Positions 38,647-47,044 of a stretch of 64,000 bases of DNA are shown here, in pieces; the stretch's first letter is position 1, and the number at the start of each line of letters is the position of its first letter. Source of the DNA: Terrimesophilobacter bigeumensis (lineage in GTDB: Bacteria; Actinomycetota; Actinomycetes; Actinomycetales; Microbacteriaceae); contig NZ_BAABAE010000003.1 of the NCBI RefSeq assembly GCF_039537265.1, forward strand, positions 1 through 64,000, given 5' to 3'. Both the position numbers and the translations under genes were made by a program. The notes beneath the pieces were generated by a model that ran no database searches, had not been told where the DNA came from, and saw only the letters and a program-made list of their open reading frames with translations.

Positions 38647-40292
38647 GGTGCGACCTCTTCCTCGGTCGGGGTCGGTGTCGTGATGCTCTGGTCGTAGAGG
38701 TAGATCTGCCCAGCGCCCTGCCAGATGCGCAGCGTCGGGATGTCGGGGGAGTCGACGCCGATCACGGCGGTCCAGACCCACTCATCGCCCACCTTGTGCG
38801 TCGACTGCGTCGCCGGGCTTCTGTCGTACTCGCTATTGCCGTCCCCGTCGTCATCCCTTCGTTCAAAGAGGTAGATGTTGCCGGATCGCGACCTCAGCTC
38901 GACACGCACCCCGGCCCCGTCGGCGATCTCGAACTCGATCGTCCCGGCGCCCTGCCAGATATCGGTCACGCCGGCCGGGGCTCCTGCGTACGTCGAGAGG
39001 TAGAGGTTGCCGAACAGCTGCGTATACCGTGCGGACTCCCCGACACCGACACCGTAACCGGAACCTGGCCAGAGCAGCACGCGATCGCGCGGGACCGTCG
39101 CACTCACGAGGGTTGCGAGCAACACGAGCACGGCGAAGAATCCCAGCACCCCGCTGCGCCGACGACACAGGCCGGCCACGATGATTGCCACCCCGAGCAC
39201 GATCGCGGCAACCGCGAGCGAGACCGTCACCTCATACCCGGCGAGCGCGGGCGTTCCGGATGCCACGAGTGCGGCGATGCCGCCGCCGACGATGGCGGCG
39301 CCCAGCACGCTGAACGCCGTCGCCGCATTGATGCGCGGATTCGCCAATCGCCTCAGCCGTCGCCGTTCCACATGCTCGGCGGATGCGGCCAGCGCCCGTT
39401 CGCGGGCTTCCGCGGCCCTCTGCTCGCGGATCTCCCGCTCGGTCGCCGCCCGCTGGGTCTTCCACTCCGCGTGCTGAGTCTTCCACTCGGCCTGCTGCTG
39501 CTTCCACGCCTCGAGCTCGTCTGCACCGGCACCCGCCGCGGGGGCGGGCGGTGGGGCGGGCGCCGCGAACGCCGCGGAACCGGCCGGGGCTGCCGCTGCA
39601 TCCGGTGTCACGACCGGGTGGGTGGTCGCGCTCCCGGCGGAATCCGCCGCCAGGCCGGCATCCGGAACGATGGGAACCGGAATCGTGTCCGGCTGGTCGT
39701 CGGTCGTCGCCGGTGTGACGATCGGGTTGCTGTCCGCGCGGCGGGCGATCCAGATCACGAACAGCACGATGGCGGTGAGGATCACGGCGGTCCACAGCAC
39801 GCGGCCGAGGGAGGAGGCCCAGGAGAGGTCACCCCAGTAGAACGCGCCCGCGTACCAGAAGCCCTGCGTGAGCGGGAGCAGCGAAAGCAGCGTCATGATG
39901 CCGATGCCGATGAGGGCCGGATCGAAGCGCCCGCGGCCGAGCTCCTCGGCGTGGATGCGGTCGTTCGTGTCCGGCAGCAGCAGCCAGGCGGCCGCGTAGA
40001 GCAGGAGGGCCGGGCCGCCGAGCACCGCGATGACGACGATGATGCCGCGCACGATGATCGGATCGATCCCGAGTCGCACCGCGATGCCGGCCGCGACACC
40101 GCCGAGCCAGCCGGGCTGGCGCTGGATGCCGGTGCCCCGTATCCAGGAGAAGAAGCGGTTGCCCTGTCGCGGGCCTGGAGGCGTCGCGGAGGATCCGGTG
40201 GAGGTGGGTTCGGTGGCGGATGCGGCGGGCGGCTGCTCGCCGGTGTCGTCCGGTTCTGCGGTGCCAGCCTTGGGGGTCTTCGAGGATGCCAT
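38643..40292 (-). CDS. PspC-domain membrane protein with a C-terminal adhesin-like domain
   Basis: 549 aa from ATG 40292. The PspC domain is near residues ~55-115 (GWLGGVAAGIAVRLGIDPIIVRGIIVVIAVLGGPALLLYAAAWLLLP), followed by further helices. A Pro/Ala linker with a charged coiled segment (ELEAWKQQQAEWKTQHAEWK) comes next. Two more membrane regions and a C-terminal extracytoplasmic beta-rich part follow (repeated IWQGAG words at ~residues 455 and 530). This matches actinobacterial PspC/DUF-type proteins divergent from a PspC kinase. Likely part of an envelope-stress module. Confidence 0.8.
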   Translation of the reverse strand: MASSKTPKAGTAEPDDTGEQPPAASATEPTSTGSSATPPGPRQGNRFFSWIRGTGIQRQPGWLGGVAAGIAVRLGIDPIIVRGIIVVIAVLGGPALLLYAAAWLLLPDTNDRIHAEELGRGRFDPALIGIGIMTLLSLLPLTQGFWYAGAFYWGDLSWASSLGRVLWTAVILTAIVLFVIWIARRADSNPIVTPATTDDQPDTIPVPIVPDAGLAADSAGSATTHPVVTPDAAAAPAGSAAFAAPAPPPAPAAGAGADELEAWKQQQAEWKTQHAEWKTQRAATEREIREQRAAEARERALAASAEHVERRRLRRLANPRINAATAFSVLGAAIVGGGIAALVASGTPALAGYEVTVSLAVAAIVLGVAIIVAGLCRRRSGVLGFFAVLVLLATLVSATVPRDRVLLWPGSGYGVGVGESARYTQLFGNLYLSTYAGAPAGVTDIWQGAGTIEFEIADGAGVRVELRSRSGNIYLFERRDDDGDGNSEYDRSPATQSTHKVGDEWVWTAVIGVDSPDIPTLRIWQGAGQIYLYDQSITTPTPTEEEVAP

Positions 40293-40396
40293 GTCTGAAT
40301 GCTCCCGCACCCGCGGCATCCGCCTCTATGAGGGTTCACCCTGATTCGACCCTGAGTGCACCCCCACCCTGGCGCCGCACGTGCTTGGATTCAAGG

Positions 40397-41578
40397 GTGA
40401 CCACGACCTCCGCGCACGCCACGACCCGCCCGGGCCTCATGACCCGGCCGCGTCGGGTCATCGTCTCCGGGGTGGCCGCCGGACTCGCCGAGCACCTCGG
40501 CTGGCCCGTCGCCACGGTGCGCGTGCTGCTGGTCGTGCTCGTCCTTGCCGGCGGTGCGGGCATCCTTCTCTACCTCTGGCTATGGGCGCTCACGCCGCTG
40601 CGTCCCGCGGATGTCGACGACGACAGCGGTGTCCGCCGCGCGGTCCCCGGGGCAGCCATCCTCGTCTCGTTGGCAGGCGTCGCGGCGCTCGTTGCGGCCA
40701 TCGTCCCGCGGTACGGGCTGCCGACGCCACTCGTCCCGGGCGCGCTCGAGACCGTCCTGTTCGCCCTCGCGGCGGTCGCCTGGAGCCTCGGTTTCGATCG
40801 CAGCGACCCCGGCCGCAGCGCGCGATACGGGGTCGTGGTCCGCAGCACGGCGGCCGGCCTCATGATCCTGCTCGGCATCGTCCTGCTCCTGCGCGAACCG
40901 CCCGCGCTCACCGCGGTCGTCGCGGTACTCCTCATCGTGCTGGGCAGCGGGGTGCTCTTCATCCCGCGTGTCGTGACGCTGTGGAGTGAGGTGCTCGCGG
41001 AGCGCGCCGGCCGCGTGCGCGAGGAGCAGCGGGCGGAGATCGCGGCGCACCTGCACGACTCCGTTCTGCAGACCCTCGCGCTCATCCAGAACCGCGCCGG
41101 CGCATCCAGTGAGGTCGCGCGCCTTGCGAGGGCGCAGGAGCGGGAGCTGCGGGACTGGTTGTTCGCGGGAACCGGTCCGGTGAGCGAAGACCTCGCCACC
41201 GAACTGCGCGAGATCGCCTCGGAGATCGAACTCGAATACCCGGTGAGGATCGACGTCGTCACCACGGGCGAGACGACCGTTGCGAGCGCTGCGATCGTGG
41301 CAGCAGCCCGCGAGGCCATGCTCAACGCGGCACGTCATGCAGGAGGCGAGGTGTCGGTCTATCTCGAGACCTCCCCCGCCGCAACCGACGTCTTCGTGCG
41401 GGATCGCGGGCCGGGAGTTGACCTCGCGAGCCTTCCGGACGACCGTCTCGGCATCCGGGAGTCGATCATCGGCCGGATGCTGCGAGTCGGGGGAACCGCA
41501 CGGGTGTCGCCGGGTGCGGGCGGGGCCGGCACCGAAGTCCATCTGCACCTTGACAGCGAGCGGGAGCCCACACCGTGA
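40397..41578 (+). CDS. PspC-domain sensor histidine kinase
   Basis: 393 aa. The N-terminal PspC domain (RPRRVIVSGVAAGLAEHLGWPVATVRVLLVVLVLAGGAGILLYLWLWALTPL) is followed by four further helices and a HisKA_3 segment. RAEIAAHLHDSVLQTLALIQ carries the phospho-His, with the HATPase N-box AAREAMLNAARHA and G-box VRDRGPGVDL. GTG 40397 is chosen because TTGGAT lies 6 nt upstream. It overlaps the response regulator by 4 bp and diverges from the other PspC gene. Confidence 0.88.
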   Translation: MTTTSAHATTRPGLMTRPRRVIVSGVAAGLAEHLGWPVATVRVLLVVLVLAGGAGILLYLWLWALTPLRPADVDDDSGVRRAVPGAAILVSLAGVAALVAAIVPRYGLPTPLVPGALETVLFALAAVAWSLGFDRSDPGRSARYGVVVRSTAAGLMILLGIVLLLREPPALTAVVAVLLIVLGSGVLFIPRVVTLWSEVLAERAGRVREEQRAEIAAHLHDSVLQTLALIQNRAGASSEVARLARAQERELRDWLFAGTGPVSEDLATELREIASEIELEYPVRIDVVTTGETTVASAAIVAAAREAMLNAARHAGGEVSVYLETSPAATDVFVRDRGPGVDLASLPDDRLGIRESIIGRMLRVGGTARVSPGAGGAGTEVHLHLDSEREPTP

Positions 41579-42222
41579 CCCGCGTTCTGATCGTCGATGA
41601 CCATTCGATCTTCCGCTCCGGGCTGCGGGCGGACCTCGACGACACGATCGACGTGGTCGGCGAGGCGGCGGATGTCGGCTCGGCCGTCGCGCAGATCGCC
41701 GCCCTCGAGCCGGAGGTCGTCCTGCTCGACGTGCACCTGCCGGGGGGCGCGGGAGGCGGAGGTGCCGAGGTCATCCGGAGCAGCGCCGCGCTGCTGGACC
41801 GCGTGCGCTTCCTCGCGCTCAGCGTGTCGGATTCGGCCGAGGATGTCGTGGGCGTGATCCGCGCCGGCGCTCGCGGGTACATCACGAAGGGCAGCTCCGG
41901 GGCGGAGGTGAGCGCGGCGGTCGCCTCGGTCGCGGGTGGGGACGCGGTCTTCTCGCCGCGCCTGGCCGGCTTCGTGCTGGATGCGTTCGGCGCCGTCGCC
42001 GGGGAGCAGGCTGTCGCCGATGACGAGCTCGACCGGCTCTCGGCCCGCGAGCGCGAGGTCATGCGGCTCATCGCCCGCGGCTACGCCTACAAGGAGGTCG
42101 CCGCGGACCTCTTCATCTCGATCAAGACCGTCGAGACGCACGTCTCGGCCGTGCTGCGCAAGCTGCAGCTCTCCTCCCGGCACGAGCTCACCGCCTGGGC
42201 GCTCGAGCGCAAGCTGCTCTGA
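41575..42222 (+). CDS. LuxR/NarL-family response regulator
   Basis: 215 aa. The receiver domain has VLIVDDHSIFRSGLRADL and the phosphoacceptor Asp in VVLLDVHLPGG. The C-terminal HTH is LSAREREVMRLIARGYAYKEVAADLFISIKTVETHVSAVLRKLQLSSRHELTAWA. It pairs with the upstream PspC kinase (GTGA overlap). The last ~75 bp of the gene and the hairpin after it are duplicated just downstream. Confidence 0.92.
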   Translation: MTRVLIVDDHSIFRSGLRADLDDTIDVVGEAADVGSAVAQIAALEPEVVLLDVHLPGGAGGGGAEVIRSSAALLDRVRFLALSVSDSAEDVVGVIRAGARGYITKGSSGAEVSAAVASVAGGDAVFSPRLAGFVLDAFGAVAGEQAVADDELDRLSAREREVMRLIARGYAYKEVAADLFISIKTVETHVSAVLRKLQLSSRHELTAWALERKLL

Positions 42223-42228
42223 CCTCTC

Positions 42229-42293
42229 GCAGAAGGGGCCGAAATTGTCCTTCCGGGGCATGTTGAAGGTCACTTTGAGACCCTTTTGGTGGT
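42229..42293. repeat. Hairpin repeat (family 2), first copy after the response regulator
   Basis: AGAAGGGGCCGAAATTGTCCTTC and GTTGAAGGTCACTTTGAGACCC form an imperfect stem like that at 42397-42447, here with more mismatches. It begins about 7 bp after the gene stop. Confidence 0.7.
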
Positions 42294-42323
42294 TCACCGA
42301 GTCAATGGCGTAGCGGCGGGGCC

Positions 42324-42385
42324 ATGTTGCGCAAGCTGCAGCTCTCCTGGCGCCACGAGTTCACCTCCGGGGCAGGCTGCTCTGA
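42324..42385 (+). pseudogene. Duplicated 3' end of the response regulator gene
   Basis: 42324-42385 repeats 42151-42222 (LRKLQLS...HE.T at protein level, then a stop), with about ten changed bases and a ~10-bp deletion. It has no promoter or receiver domain. Together with the hairpin following each copy it forms an imperfect tandem duplication. Confidence 0.75.
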
Positions 42386-42396
42386 CCCCACGCAAG

Positions 42397-42447
42397 AGGG
42401 TCCCAAAGTGCCCTTCCCGGGCGTGTTGAAGGGCGTTTTGGGACCCT
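42397..42447. repeat. Hairpin repeat (family 2), best copy
   Basis: AGGGTCCCAAA (42397-42407) pairs with TTTGGGACCCT (42437-42447), and GCCCTTC (42410-42416) pairs with GAAGGGC (42428-42434). This leaves only a 2-nt bulge each side and an 11-nt loop. It serves as reference for the copies at 34728, 42229 and 43441. Confidence 0.9.
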
Positions 42448-42472
42448 TTCGGTGGGTCAGGACGTCAGTGAG

Positions 42473-43372
42473 TCAGCAGCTCGGGGACCGATCAGCGAGC
42501 ACTTTCCGGATGCGCTGGACGAGTTCACCTGAATCGGCAAGATCGCGATTGTTGACCTGGAGCACGTACCAGTGATCCGCCTCAAGTCGCGAGATGCGCG
42601 TCATGTCCGCGGCAAACTCCTTCGTCCCATCGTGGAAGCGGCTCTGGTACTCGATGATGACCTTCTTCCCTCGGATGACCAGGTCGCCCCGATATCGATA
42701 TCCGCCCGACGTGACGATCCACTCGTTCGCCGTGACCCCCGAGATTCGCGCTCCGAGCACCAGGACCCTCAGGATCGACTCGCGGCGTGACTCGGAATGG
42801 TCGTCGAGCCGCTCGATGGCCCACCGAAGCCGTCCGGCTCCGGCGCGGCCGCCCCAGCCGTCAACGGCCGCACGAAGCGCGTCCTGGCTGGTGAGCGGGA
42901 GTTCGTGATGGATGAGGTAGTCGCCCGCCGCGACGAGGTCCGGCCCGGAGAGTACGGACGCGAGGTCGCACCAGGTGCGTTCGGGAGTGGTCATGCGGAT
43001 GCCGTTCCGCATCCACAGTTCGTCGGCGCGGATCTGCACCTTTCGGCCGGCGGTGCCGCGACCTCTCGGCGCCCGGTGCGGGGCCGGCGCCGCGACGTGA
43101 AGAATCCGGGAGCGTTCATGACGGGCGGGAAGTGGTATCCGCAGGATCACGGCGGCGGAGACCCCGCAGACGAAGACGTGCCCTGGCGCCCCGCACTGGA
43201 ACGCTCTCGCGAGCGCCTCGATCGTCGTGGCGGGTCGGTGCGTGCGGATGCCGTGAAATGGCCTGTGCAGATCGGGCCCGCGCATCCGCTTCGTGCCGAG
43301 ACCGGCCGCGTGGCCCTGTTCCGTGGTGAAGGGTTCCGATATCAGGCGTGCTGGGAGGCCGATGCGAGGCAT
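42473..43372 (-). CDS. DUF559-like endonuclease-fold protein (AbiEi-associated type)
   Basis: 299 aa from ATG 43372. The N-terminal part has the RGPDLHRPFHGIRTH word and TTPERTWCDLASVL near residue 130, typical of a large actinobacterial family often labelled AbiEi-antitoxin-like. The C-terminal YRGDLVIRGKKVIIEYQSRFHDGT and ADHWYVLQV look like a PD-(D/E)XK (Vsr/DUF559) nuclease core: Asp, then E-x-Q. Genes of this kind often occur in many copies per genome. Flanked on both sides by family-2 repeats. Role unproven. Confidence 0.65.
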   Translation of the reverse strand: MPRIGLPARLISEPFTTEQGHAAGLGTKRMRGPDLHRPFHGIRTHRPATTIEALARAFQCGAPGHVFVCGVSAAVILRIPLPARHERSRILHVAAPAPHRAPRGRGTAGRKVQIRADELWMRNGIRMTTPERTWCDLASVLSGPDLVAAGDYLIHHELPLTSQDALRAAVDGWGGRAGAGRLRWAIERLDDHSESRRESILRVLVLGARISGVTANEWIVTSGGYRYRGDLVIRGKKVIIEYQSRFHDGTKEFAADMTRISRLEADHWYVLQVNNRDLADSGELVQRIRKVLADRSPSC

Positions 43373-43440
43373 GACCGACAGGGTGCCACAGCCTCCACCG
43401 CGGCCAGGTCGACTATCCACAGCCCGCGAAAGGGCCTCAT

Positions 43441-43491
43441 CTGACCCTTCCCGGGGGCGCTAAAGGGCCATTCGAGGCCCTTGCATGCGAC
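43441..43491. repeat. Hairpin repeat (family 2), partial copy
   Basis: GACCCTTCCCGGGGGCGCTAAAGGGCC followed by TTCGAGGCCCTT preserves the inner part of the family-2 stem. It lies between the nuclease-like gene start and the aminotransferase stop. Confidence 0.6.
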
Positions 43492-43509
43492 CGCCGTGGG
43501 ACCAAGCCG

Positions 43510-44736
43510 TCAGGCGAAGAGCTCCTGCAGCCTCCGGATGCCCTCCAGCAGTGGCTCATCACCGAGCGCGTAGGAGAGCCGCAGGTAGCCGCTCGGCCCG
43601 AACGCCTCGCCCGGCACGACCGCGACCTCCGCCTGCTCCAGGATGAGGTCGGCGAGCTCGAGGGACGTGGTGGCGACGACACCGCCCCAGGCGCGCCCGA
43701 GCAGCCCCCTGACATCCGCGTAGGCGTAGAACGCGCCTTCCGGCATGGGCGCGTGAAGACCGTCGATCCGGTTGAGCTCTTCGATGATGACGTTGCGCCT
43801 GCGCTCGAAGGCCTGGCGCATGAGCTCGACCGTTTCCTGCGGCCCGGTGAGCGCGGCGAGCGCCGCCCGCTGCGAGATGTTGGAGACGTTCGACGAGAGG
43901 TGCGACTGCAGGTTCGCAGCGCCCTTGATCGCATCCGCTGGGCCGACCATCCAGCCGAGCCGCCATCCGGTCATCGCATAGCTCTTGGCGACCCCGTTGA
44001 CGAGCAGTGTCTGGTTCGCGAGCTCCGGCACGGCCTCCACGATCGAGACGGCTCTGACCGGTGGGGAGTCGGGGGAGTCGGCCGGCGAGTAGACGAGGTT
44101 CTGGTAGATCTCGTCGGTCATGACCCAGATGCCGTGCTCGAGCGCCCACCGCCCGATCGCGGCGGTCTCCTCCGGCGAGTACACCGCTCCGGTCGGGTTG
44201 GAGGGCGAGACGAAGACGAGCAGCTTCGTCTTCCGCGTGCGCGCCGCCTCGAGCTGTTCGACCGTCACACGGTAGCCCTGGTCGGCGCCGGCGAAGACCT
44301 CGACCGGCACACCGCCGGCGAGCTTGATGACCTCGGGGTAGGTGGTCCAGTACGGCGCCGGCAGGATGACCTCGTCGCCGTCGTCGACGACCGTCGCGAT
44401 CGACTGAAACACAGCCTGCTTGCCGCCGTTCGTGACGATGACCTGCGCCGGGTCGACGGCGAGGCCGCTGTCGCGCCGGGTCTTCTCGGCGATCGCCGCG
44501 CGCAGTTCCGGCAGGCCGGCGGCGGGGGTGTAGCGGTAGTTGCGGGGGTCGAGAACGGCGGCGGATGCGGCATCCACGACGTTCGACGGCGTCACGAAGT
44601 CCGGCTCGCCCGCTGCGTAGGAGATGACCGGGCGGCCCTGCGCCTGCAGGGCCTTCGCCTTCGCATCGACCTTGAGCGTCGCGGATTCGGCGATGGCGGC
44701 GATTCTGCGAGAGATGCGTGCGTGTTCGTTGGTCAC
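43510..44736 (-). CDS. Class I pyridoxal-phosphate aminotransferase (aspartate type)
   Basis: 408 aa. ISYAAGEPDFVTPSN, the PLP-contact Asn in VSPSNPTGAVYSPEE, DEIYQNLVY, and the Schiff-base Lys in NGVAKSYAMTGWRLGW mark an aspartate/tyrosine aminotransferase of the I-gamma group. GTG 44736 is favoured because TAAGCT lies 7 nt upstream; ATG 44742 is two codons earlier. Near rplKA/secE clusters in this family this enzyme is commonly conserved. The keto acid preference cannot be read. Confidence 0.9.
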   Translation of the reverse strand: MTNEHARISRRIAAIAESATLKVDAKAKALQAQGRPVISYAAGEPDFVTPSNVVDAASAAVLDPRNYRYTPAAGLPELRAAIAEKTRRDSGLAVDPAQVIVTNGGKQAVFQSIATVVDDGDEVILPAPYWTTYPEVIKLAGGVPVEVFAGADQGYRVTVEQLEAARTRKTKLLVFVSPSNPTGAVYSPEETAAIGRWALEHGIWVMTDEIYQNLVYSPADSPDSPPVRAVSIVEAVPELANQTLLVNGVAKSYAMTGWRLGWMVGPADAIKGAANLQSHLSSNVSNISQRAALAALTGPQETVELMRQAFERRRNVIIEELNRIDGLHAPMPEGAFYAYADVRGLLGRAWGGVVATTSLELADLILEQAEVAVVPGEAFGPSGYLRLSYALGDEPLLEGIRRLQELFA

Positions 44737-44845
44737 GAGCATCAGCTTAAAGCACGAACCCAGCCGGAGACCGGGTGACGGAGGCCGGGCGACGGAGGCC
44801 GGATGGCGCAGGATTCTCGGGAAGGCGGAACGGCATCCGCGGGCT

Positions 44846-44875
44846 TTGCGCGAGGGCGACCGCGTCGCCTACACT
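44846..44875 (+). promoter_or_regulatory. Promoter of the tRNA-Trp-secE-nusG transcript
   Basis: -35 TTGCGC at 44846-44851 and -10 TACACT at 44870-44875, spacer 18 bp, about 100 bp before tRNA-Trp. It could serve tRNA-Trp and the downstream secE-nusG pair. Confidence 0.55.
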
Positions 44876-44973
44876 GGAGCGAGGTAGTTGAAATCTGCCA
44901 TGCTTTCGTGCGCCAATTTTTGGCAGAACCCCTCGGGCGTGAATCGCGAGACTGTGGCTTTTTGGCACTGCTG

Positions 44974-45046
44974 AGGGCGGTGGCTCAATTGGTAGAGCAG
45001 CGGTCTCCAAAACCGCAGGTTGCAGGTTCGAGTCCTGTCCGCCCTG
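44974..45046 (+). tRNA. tRNA-Trp (CCA anticodon)
   Basis: The acceptor AGGGCGG pairs with CCGCCCT and G is the discriminator. The anticodon arm GCGGTCTCCAAAACCGC has CCA. T-arm GCAGGTTCGAGTCCTGT is regular. 73 nt, followed by GCA rather than encoded CCA. Located just before secE, the common bacterial order. Confidence 0.95.
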
Positions 45047-45131
45047 CAGCTGGATACGGGCAACCGCTCGTGACAGCGCGAGCACGTCCGGTCACCTTGG
45101 CCGGCTGCGCACCATCCGGAAGGTAGTCACT

Positions 45132-45410
45132 GTGGCGAGAAGAGTGGTCGACGAGCCCAGCGAGGACATCGTCGCGAACGCCAGGATGGACCGTGCCCAG
45201 AAGCGCGGGCCGTTCGGGCGAATCAGGCTGTTCCTGCGCCAGGTGATGAACGAGCTCAAGAAGGTCATCACACCGACCCGCAAGGAGCTCATCAGCTACA
45301 CGGGGGTCGTCCTGGTGTTCGTGGTCTTCATGATGGCGATCGTCTCGCTGCTCGACCTGCTGTTCGGAACAGGCGTCGGCTACGTCTTCGGTGACGGTCC
45401 GACCCAGTAG
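45132..45410 (+). CDS. secE: Preprotein translocase subunit SecE
   Basis: 92 aa. A charged N-terminus leads to FLRQVMNELKKVITPTRKELISYTGVVLVFVVFMMAIVSLLDLLF, i.e. the conserved amphipathic helix and single membrane helix of SecE. It stabilises SecY at the membrane. GTG 45132 has GGAAGG 8 nt upstream. It precedes nusG. Confidence 0.93.
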   Translation: MARRVVDEPSEDIVANARMDRAQKRGPFGRIRLFLRQVMNELKKVITPTRKELISYTGVVLVFVVFMMAIVSLLDLLFGTGVGYVFGDGPTQ

Positions 45411-45486
45411 TACCTTCGCGCACCGGCGCGACTTTGCACGTGTGATCGGCCCGTCGGCCGGGTCACCGGAAATGGAATGAGAATCA

Positions 45487-46440
45487 GTGCCTGACAGAGA
45501 GTTCGAAGAGCTCGAGGACGTCGACCTCGCGACCGCGGCTGAGCAGTCCTCTGAGGAGGACGAGGCCCAGGAGGGCGACATCCTCGCCGAGGAGATCGCC
45601 TCGGTTGTTCCCGCCGAGGAGCGCGCCCTGCACATCGAGGGCGAGGGCGTCAGCACCGACGGCGCCAGCACCGACGGTGTCGATGTCGAGGCGGGACTCG
45701 AGGCGGCACTGGATGCCGTGCAGGCCGCCACCGAGTCGGAGTCCGACGCCGCGTCGACCGATTCGGATTCGACGAGTCCGGATGCCGGTGGTGCGGATGC
45801 CGAGGCCTCCGACGAGGACGCGGTCGACCCCTACGCGGACTTCCGCGCCGAGCTCAAGGCCAAGCCGGGCAAGTGGTACGTCATCCACTCCTACGCCGGG
45901 TTCGAGAAGCGCGTGAAGTCGAACATCGAGAACCGTCGCGTGAGCATGGCCATGGAGGACTACGTCTTCGAGGTGCAGGTGCCCATGGAGGACGTCGTCG
46001 AGATCAAGAACGGCCAGCGCAAGCTCGTGAACCGCGTGCGCATCCCGGGCTACGTGCTCGTGCGCATGGACCTCAACGAGGACAGCTGGTCGGTCGTGCG
46101 GCACACGCCGGGCGTCACCGGCTTCGTGGGCAACTCGCACAACCCGACCCCGCTGCGGTTCGAGGAGGCGTTCTCGATGCTGCAGAGCCTCGTGCAGATC
46201 GTCGAGGCTCCGACCAAGGGCGGCGGCGCGAAGGGCGGCAAGACCGCGGCGCGCACCATCCCGCAGGAGGTCGACTTCGAGGTCGGCGAGACCATCACGA
46301 TCAAGGAGGGCTCGTTCGCGGGCCTGCCGGGTTCGATCAGCGAGATCAAGCCGGAGAGCGGCAAGCTCACCGTGCTCGTCTCGCTCTTCGAGCGCGAGAC
46401 CCCCGTCGAGCTCTCGTTCGACCAGGTCACGAAGTTGTAG
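45487..46440 (+). CDS. nusG: Transcription termination/antitermination factor NusG
   Basis: 317 aa. The NGN domain starts at ~residue 128 (KWYVIHSYAGFEKRVKSNIENR) with the VEIKNGQRKLVNRVRIPGYVLVRM and HTPGVTGFVG motifs. The KOW domain is FEVGETITIKEGSFAGLPGSISEI. The first ~120 residues are an Asp/Glu/Ser/Ala-rich acidic extension, common in actinobacteria but long here. It contains an imperfect repeat (STDGASTDGVD). NusG links RNA polymerase to Rho and ribosomes. Confidence 0.95.
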   Translation: MPDREFEELEDVDLATAAEQSSEEDEAQEGDILAEEIASVVPAEERALHIEGEGVSTDGASTDGVDVEAGLEAALDAVQAATESESDAASTDSDSTSPDAGGADAEASDEDAVDPYADFRAELKAKPGKWYVIHSYAGFEKRVKSNIENRRVSMAMEDYVFEVQVPMEDVVEIKNGQRKLVNRVRIPGYVLVRMDLNEDSWSVVRHTPGVTGFVGNSHNPTPLRFEEAFSMLQSLVQIVEAPTKGGGAKGGKTAARTIPQEVDFEVGETITIKEGSFAGLPGSISEIKPESGKLTVLVSLFERETPVELSFDQVTKL

Positions 46441-46610
46441 CGGTTCGGGTCAATGCTGCACAGCAGCGTTGATGCGAGCCGGCACAAGGTCGAGTAGCGG
46501 CGAAGCCGCGTATCGAGACCCCAGATAGAATTCAAGATCACCGCCCCGGAGATACCGGACGCGGGAGAGCTGGACGGACATCCGCCCGGTTCGACAGTAA
46601 AGGAAGAAAA
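46441..46610. repeat. nusG-rplK gap with a family-1-like hairpin
   Basis: GGTCGAGTAGCGGC (46488-46501), GAA loop, GCCGCGTATCGAGACC (46505-46520) form an imperfect hairpin carrying the GGTCGAG/CGAGACC arms of family 1. Downstream AAGGAAG is the rplK ribosome site, and TAGAAT (46526-46531) may be the rplK -10. Confidence 0.6.
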
Positions 46611-47042
46611 ATGGCACCCAAGAAGAAGGTGACGGGGCTCATCAAGCTCCAGATCCAGGCCGGCGCCGCCAACCCCGCACCGCCCATCGGGCCGGCGCTG
46701 GGCCAGCACGGCGTCAACATCATGGAGTTCTGCAAGGCGTACAACGCGGCGACCGAGTCGCAGCGCGGCAACGTCATCCCGGTCGAGATCACCGTGTACG
46801 AGGACCGCTCGTTCACGTTCATCCTCAAGACCCCGCCGGCCGCAGAGCTCATCAAGAAGGCCGCCGGAGTCCCGAAGGGTTCCGGAACGCCCCACACCGT
46901 CAAGGTCGGCAAGCTCTCGAAGGATGCCCTTCGCCAGATCGCCGAGACCAAGATGACCGACCTCAACGCGAACGACGTCGAGGCGGCCGAGAAGATCATC
47001 GCGGGCACCGCCCGTTCGATGGGGATCACGGTGGAGGCGTAA
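46611..47042 (+). CDS. rplK: 50S ribosomal protein L11
   Basis: 143 aa, standard length. Opens MAPKKKVTGLIKLQIQAGAANPAPPIGPALGQHGVNIMEFCKAYN and contains the rRNA-binding VPKGSGTPHTVKVGKLS region. It contacts the GTPase centre of 23S rRNA. AAGGAAG lies 7 nt before the ATG; rplA follows after 2 bp. Confidence 0.97.
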   Translation: MAPKKKVTGLIKLQIQAGAANPAPPIGPALGQHGVNIMEFCKAYNAATESQRGNVIPVEITVYEDRSFTFILKTPPAAELIKKAAGVPKGSGTPHTVKVGKLSKDALRQIAETKMTDLNANDVEAAEKIIAGTARSMGITVEA

Positions 47043-47044
47043 TC

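Noticed and set aside
42324..42575. An 83-codon protein starting MLRKLQLS
   Set aside because: Its start is the duplicated tail of the response regulator and the rest reads through a hairpin repeat in a different frame.
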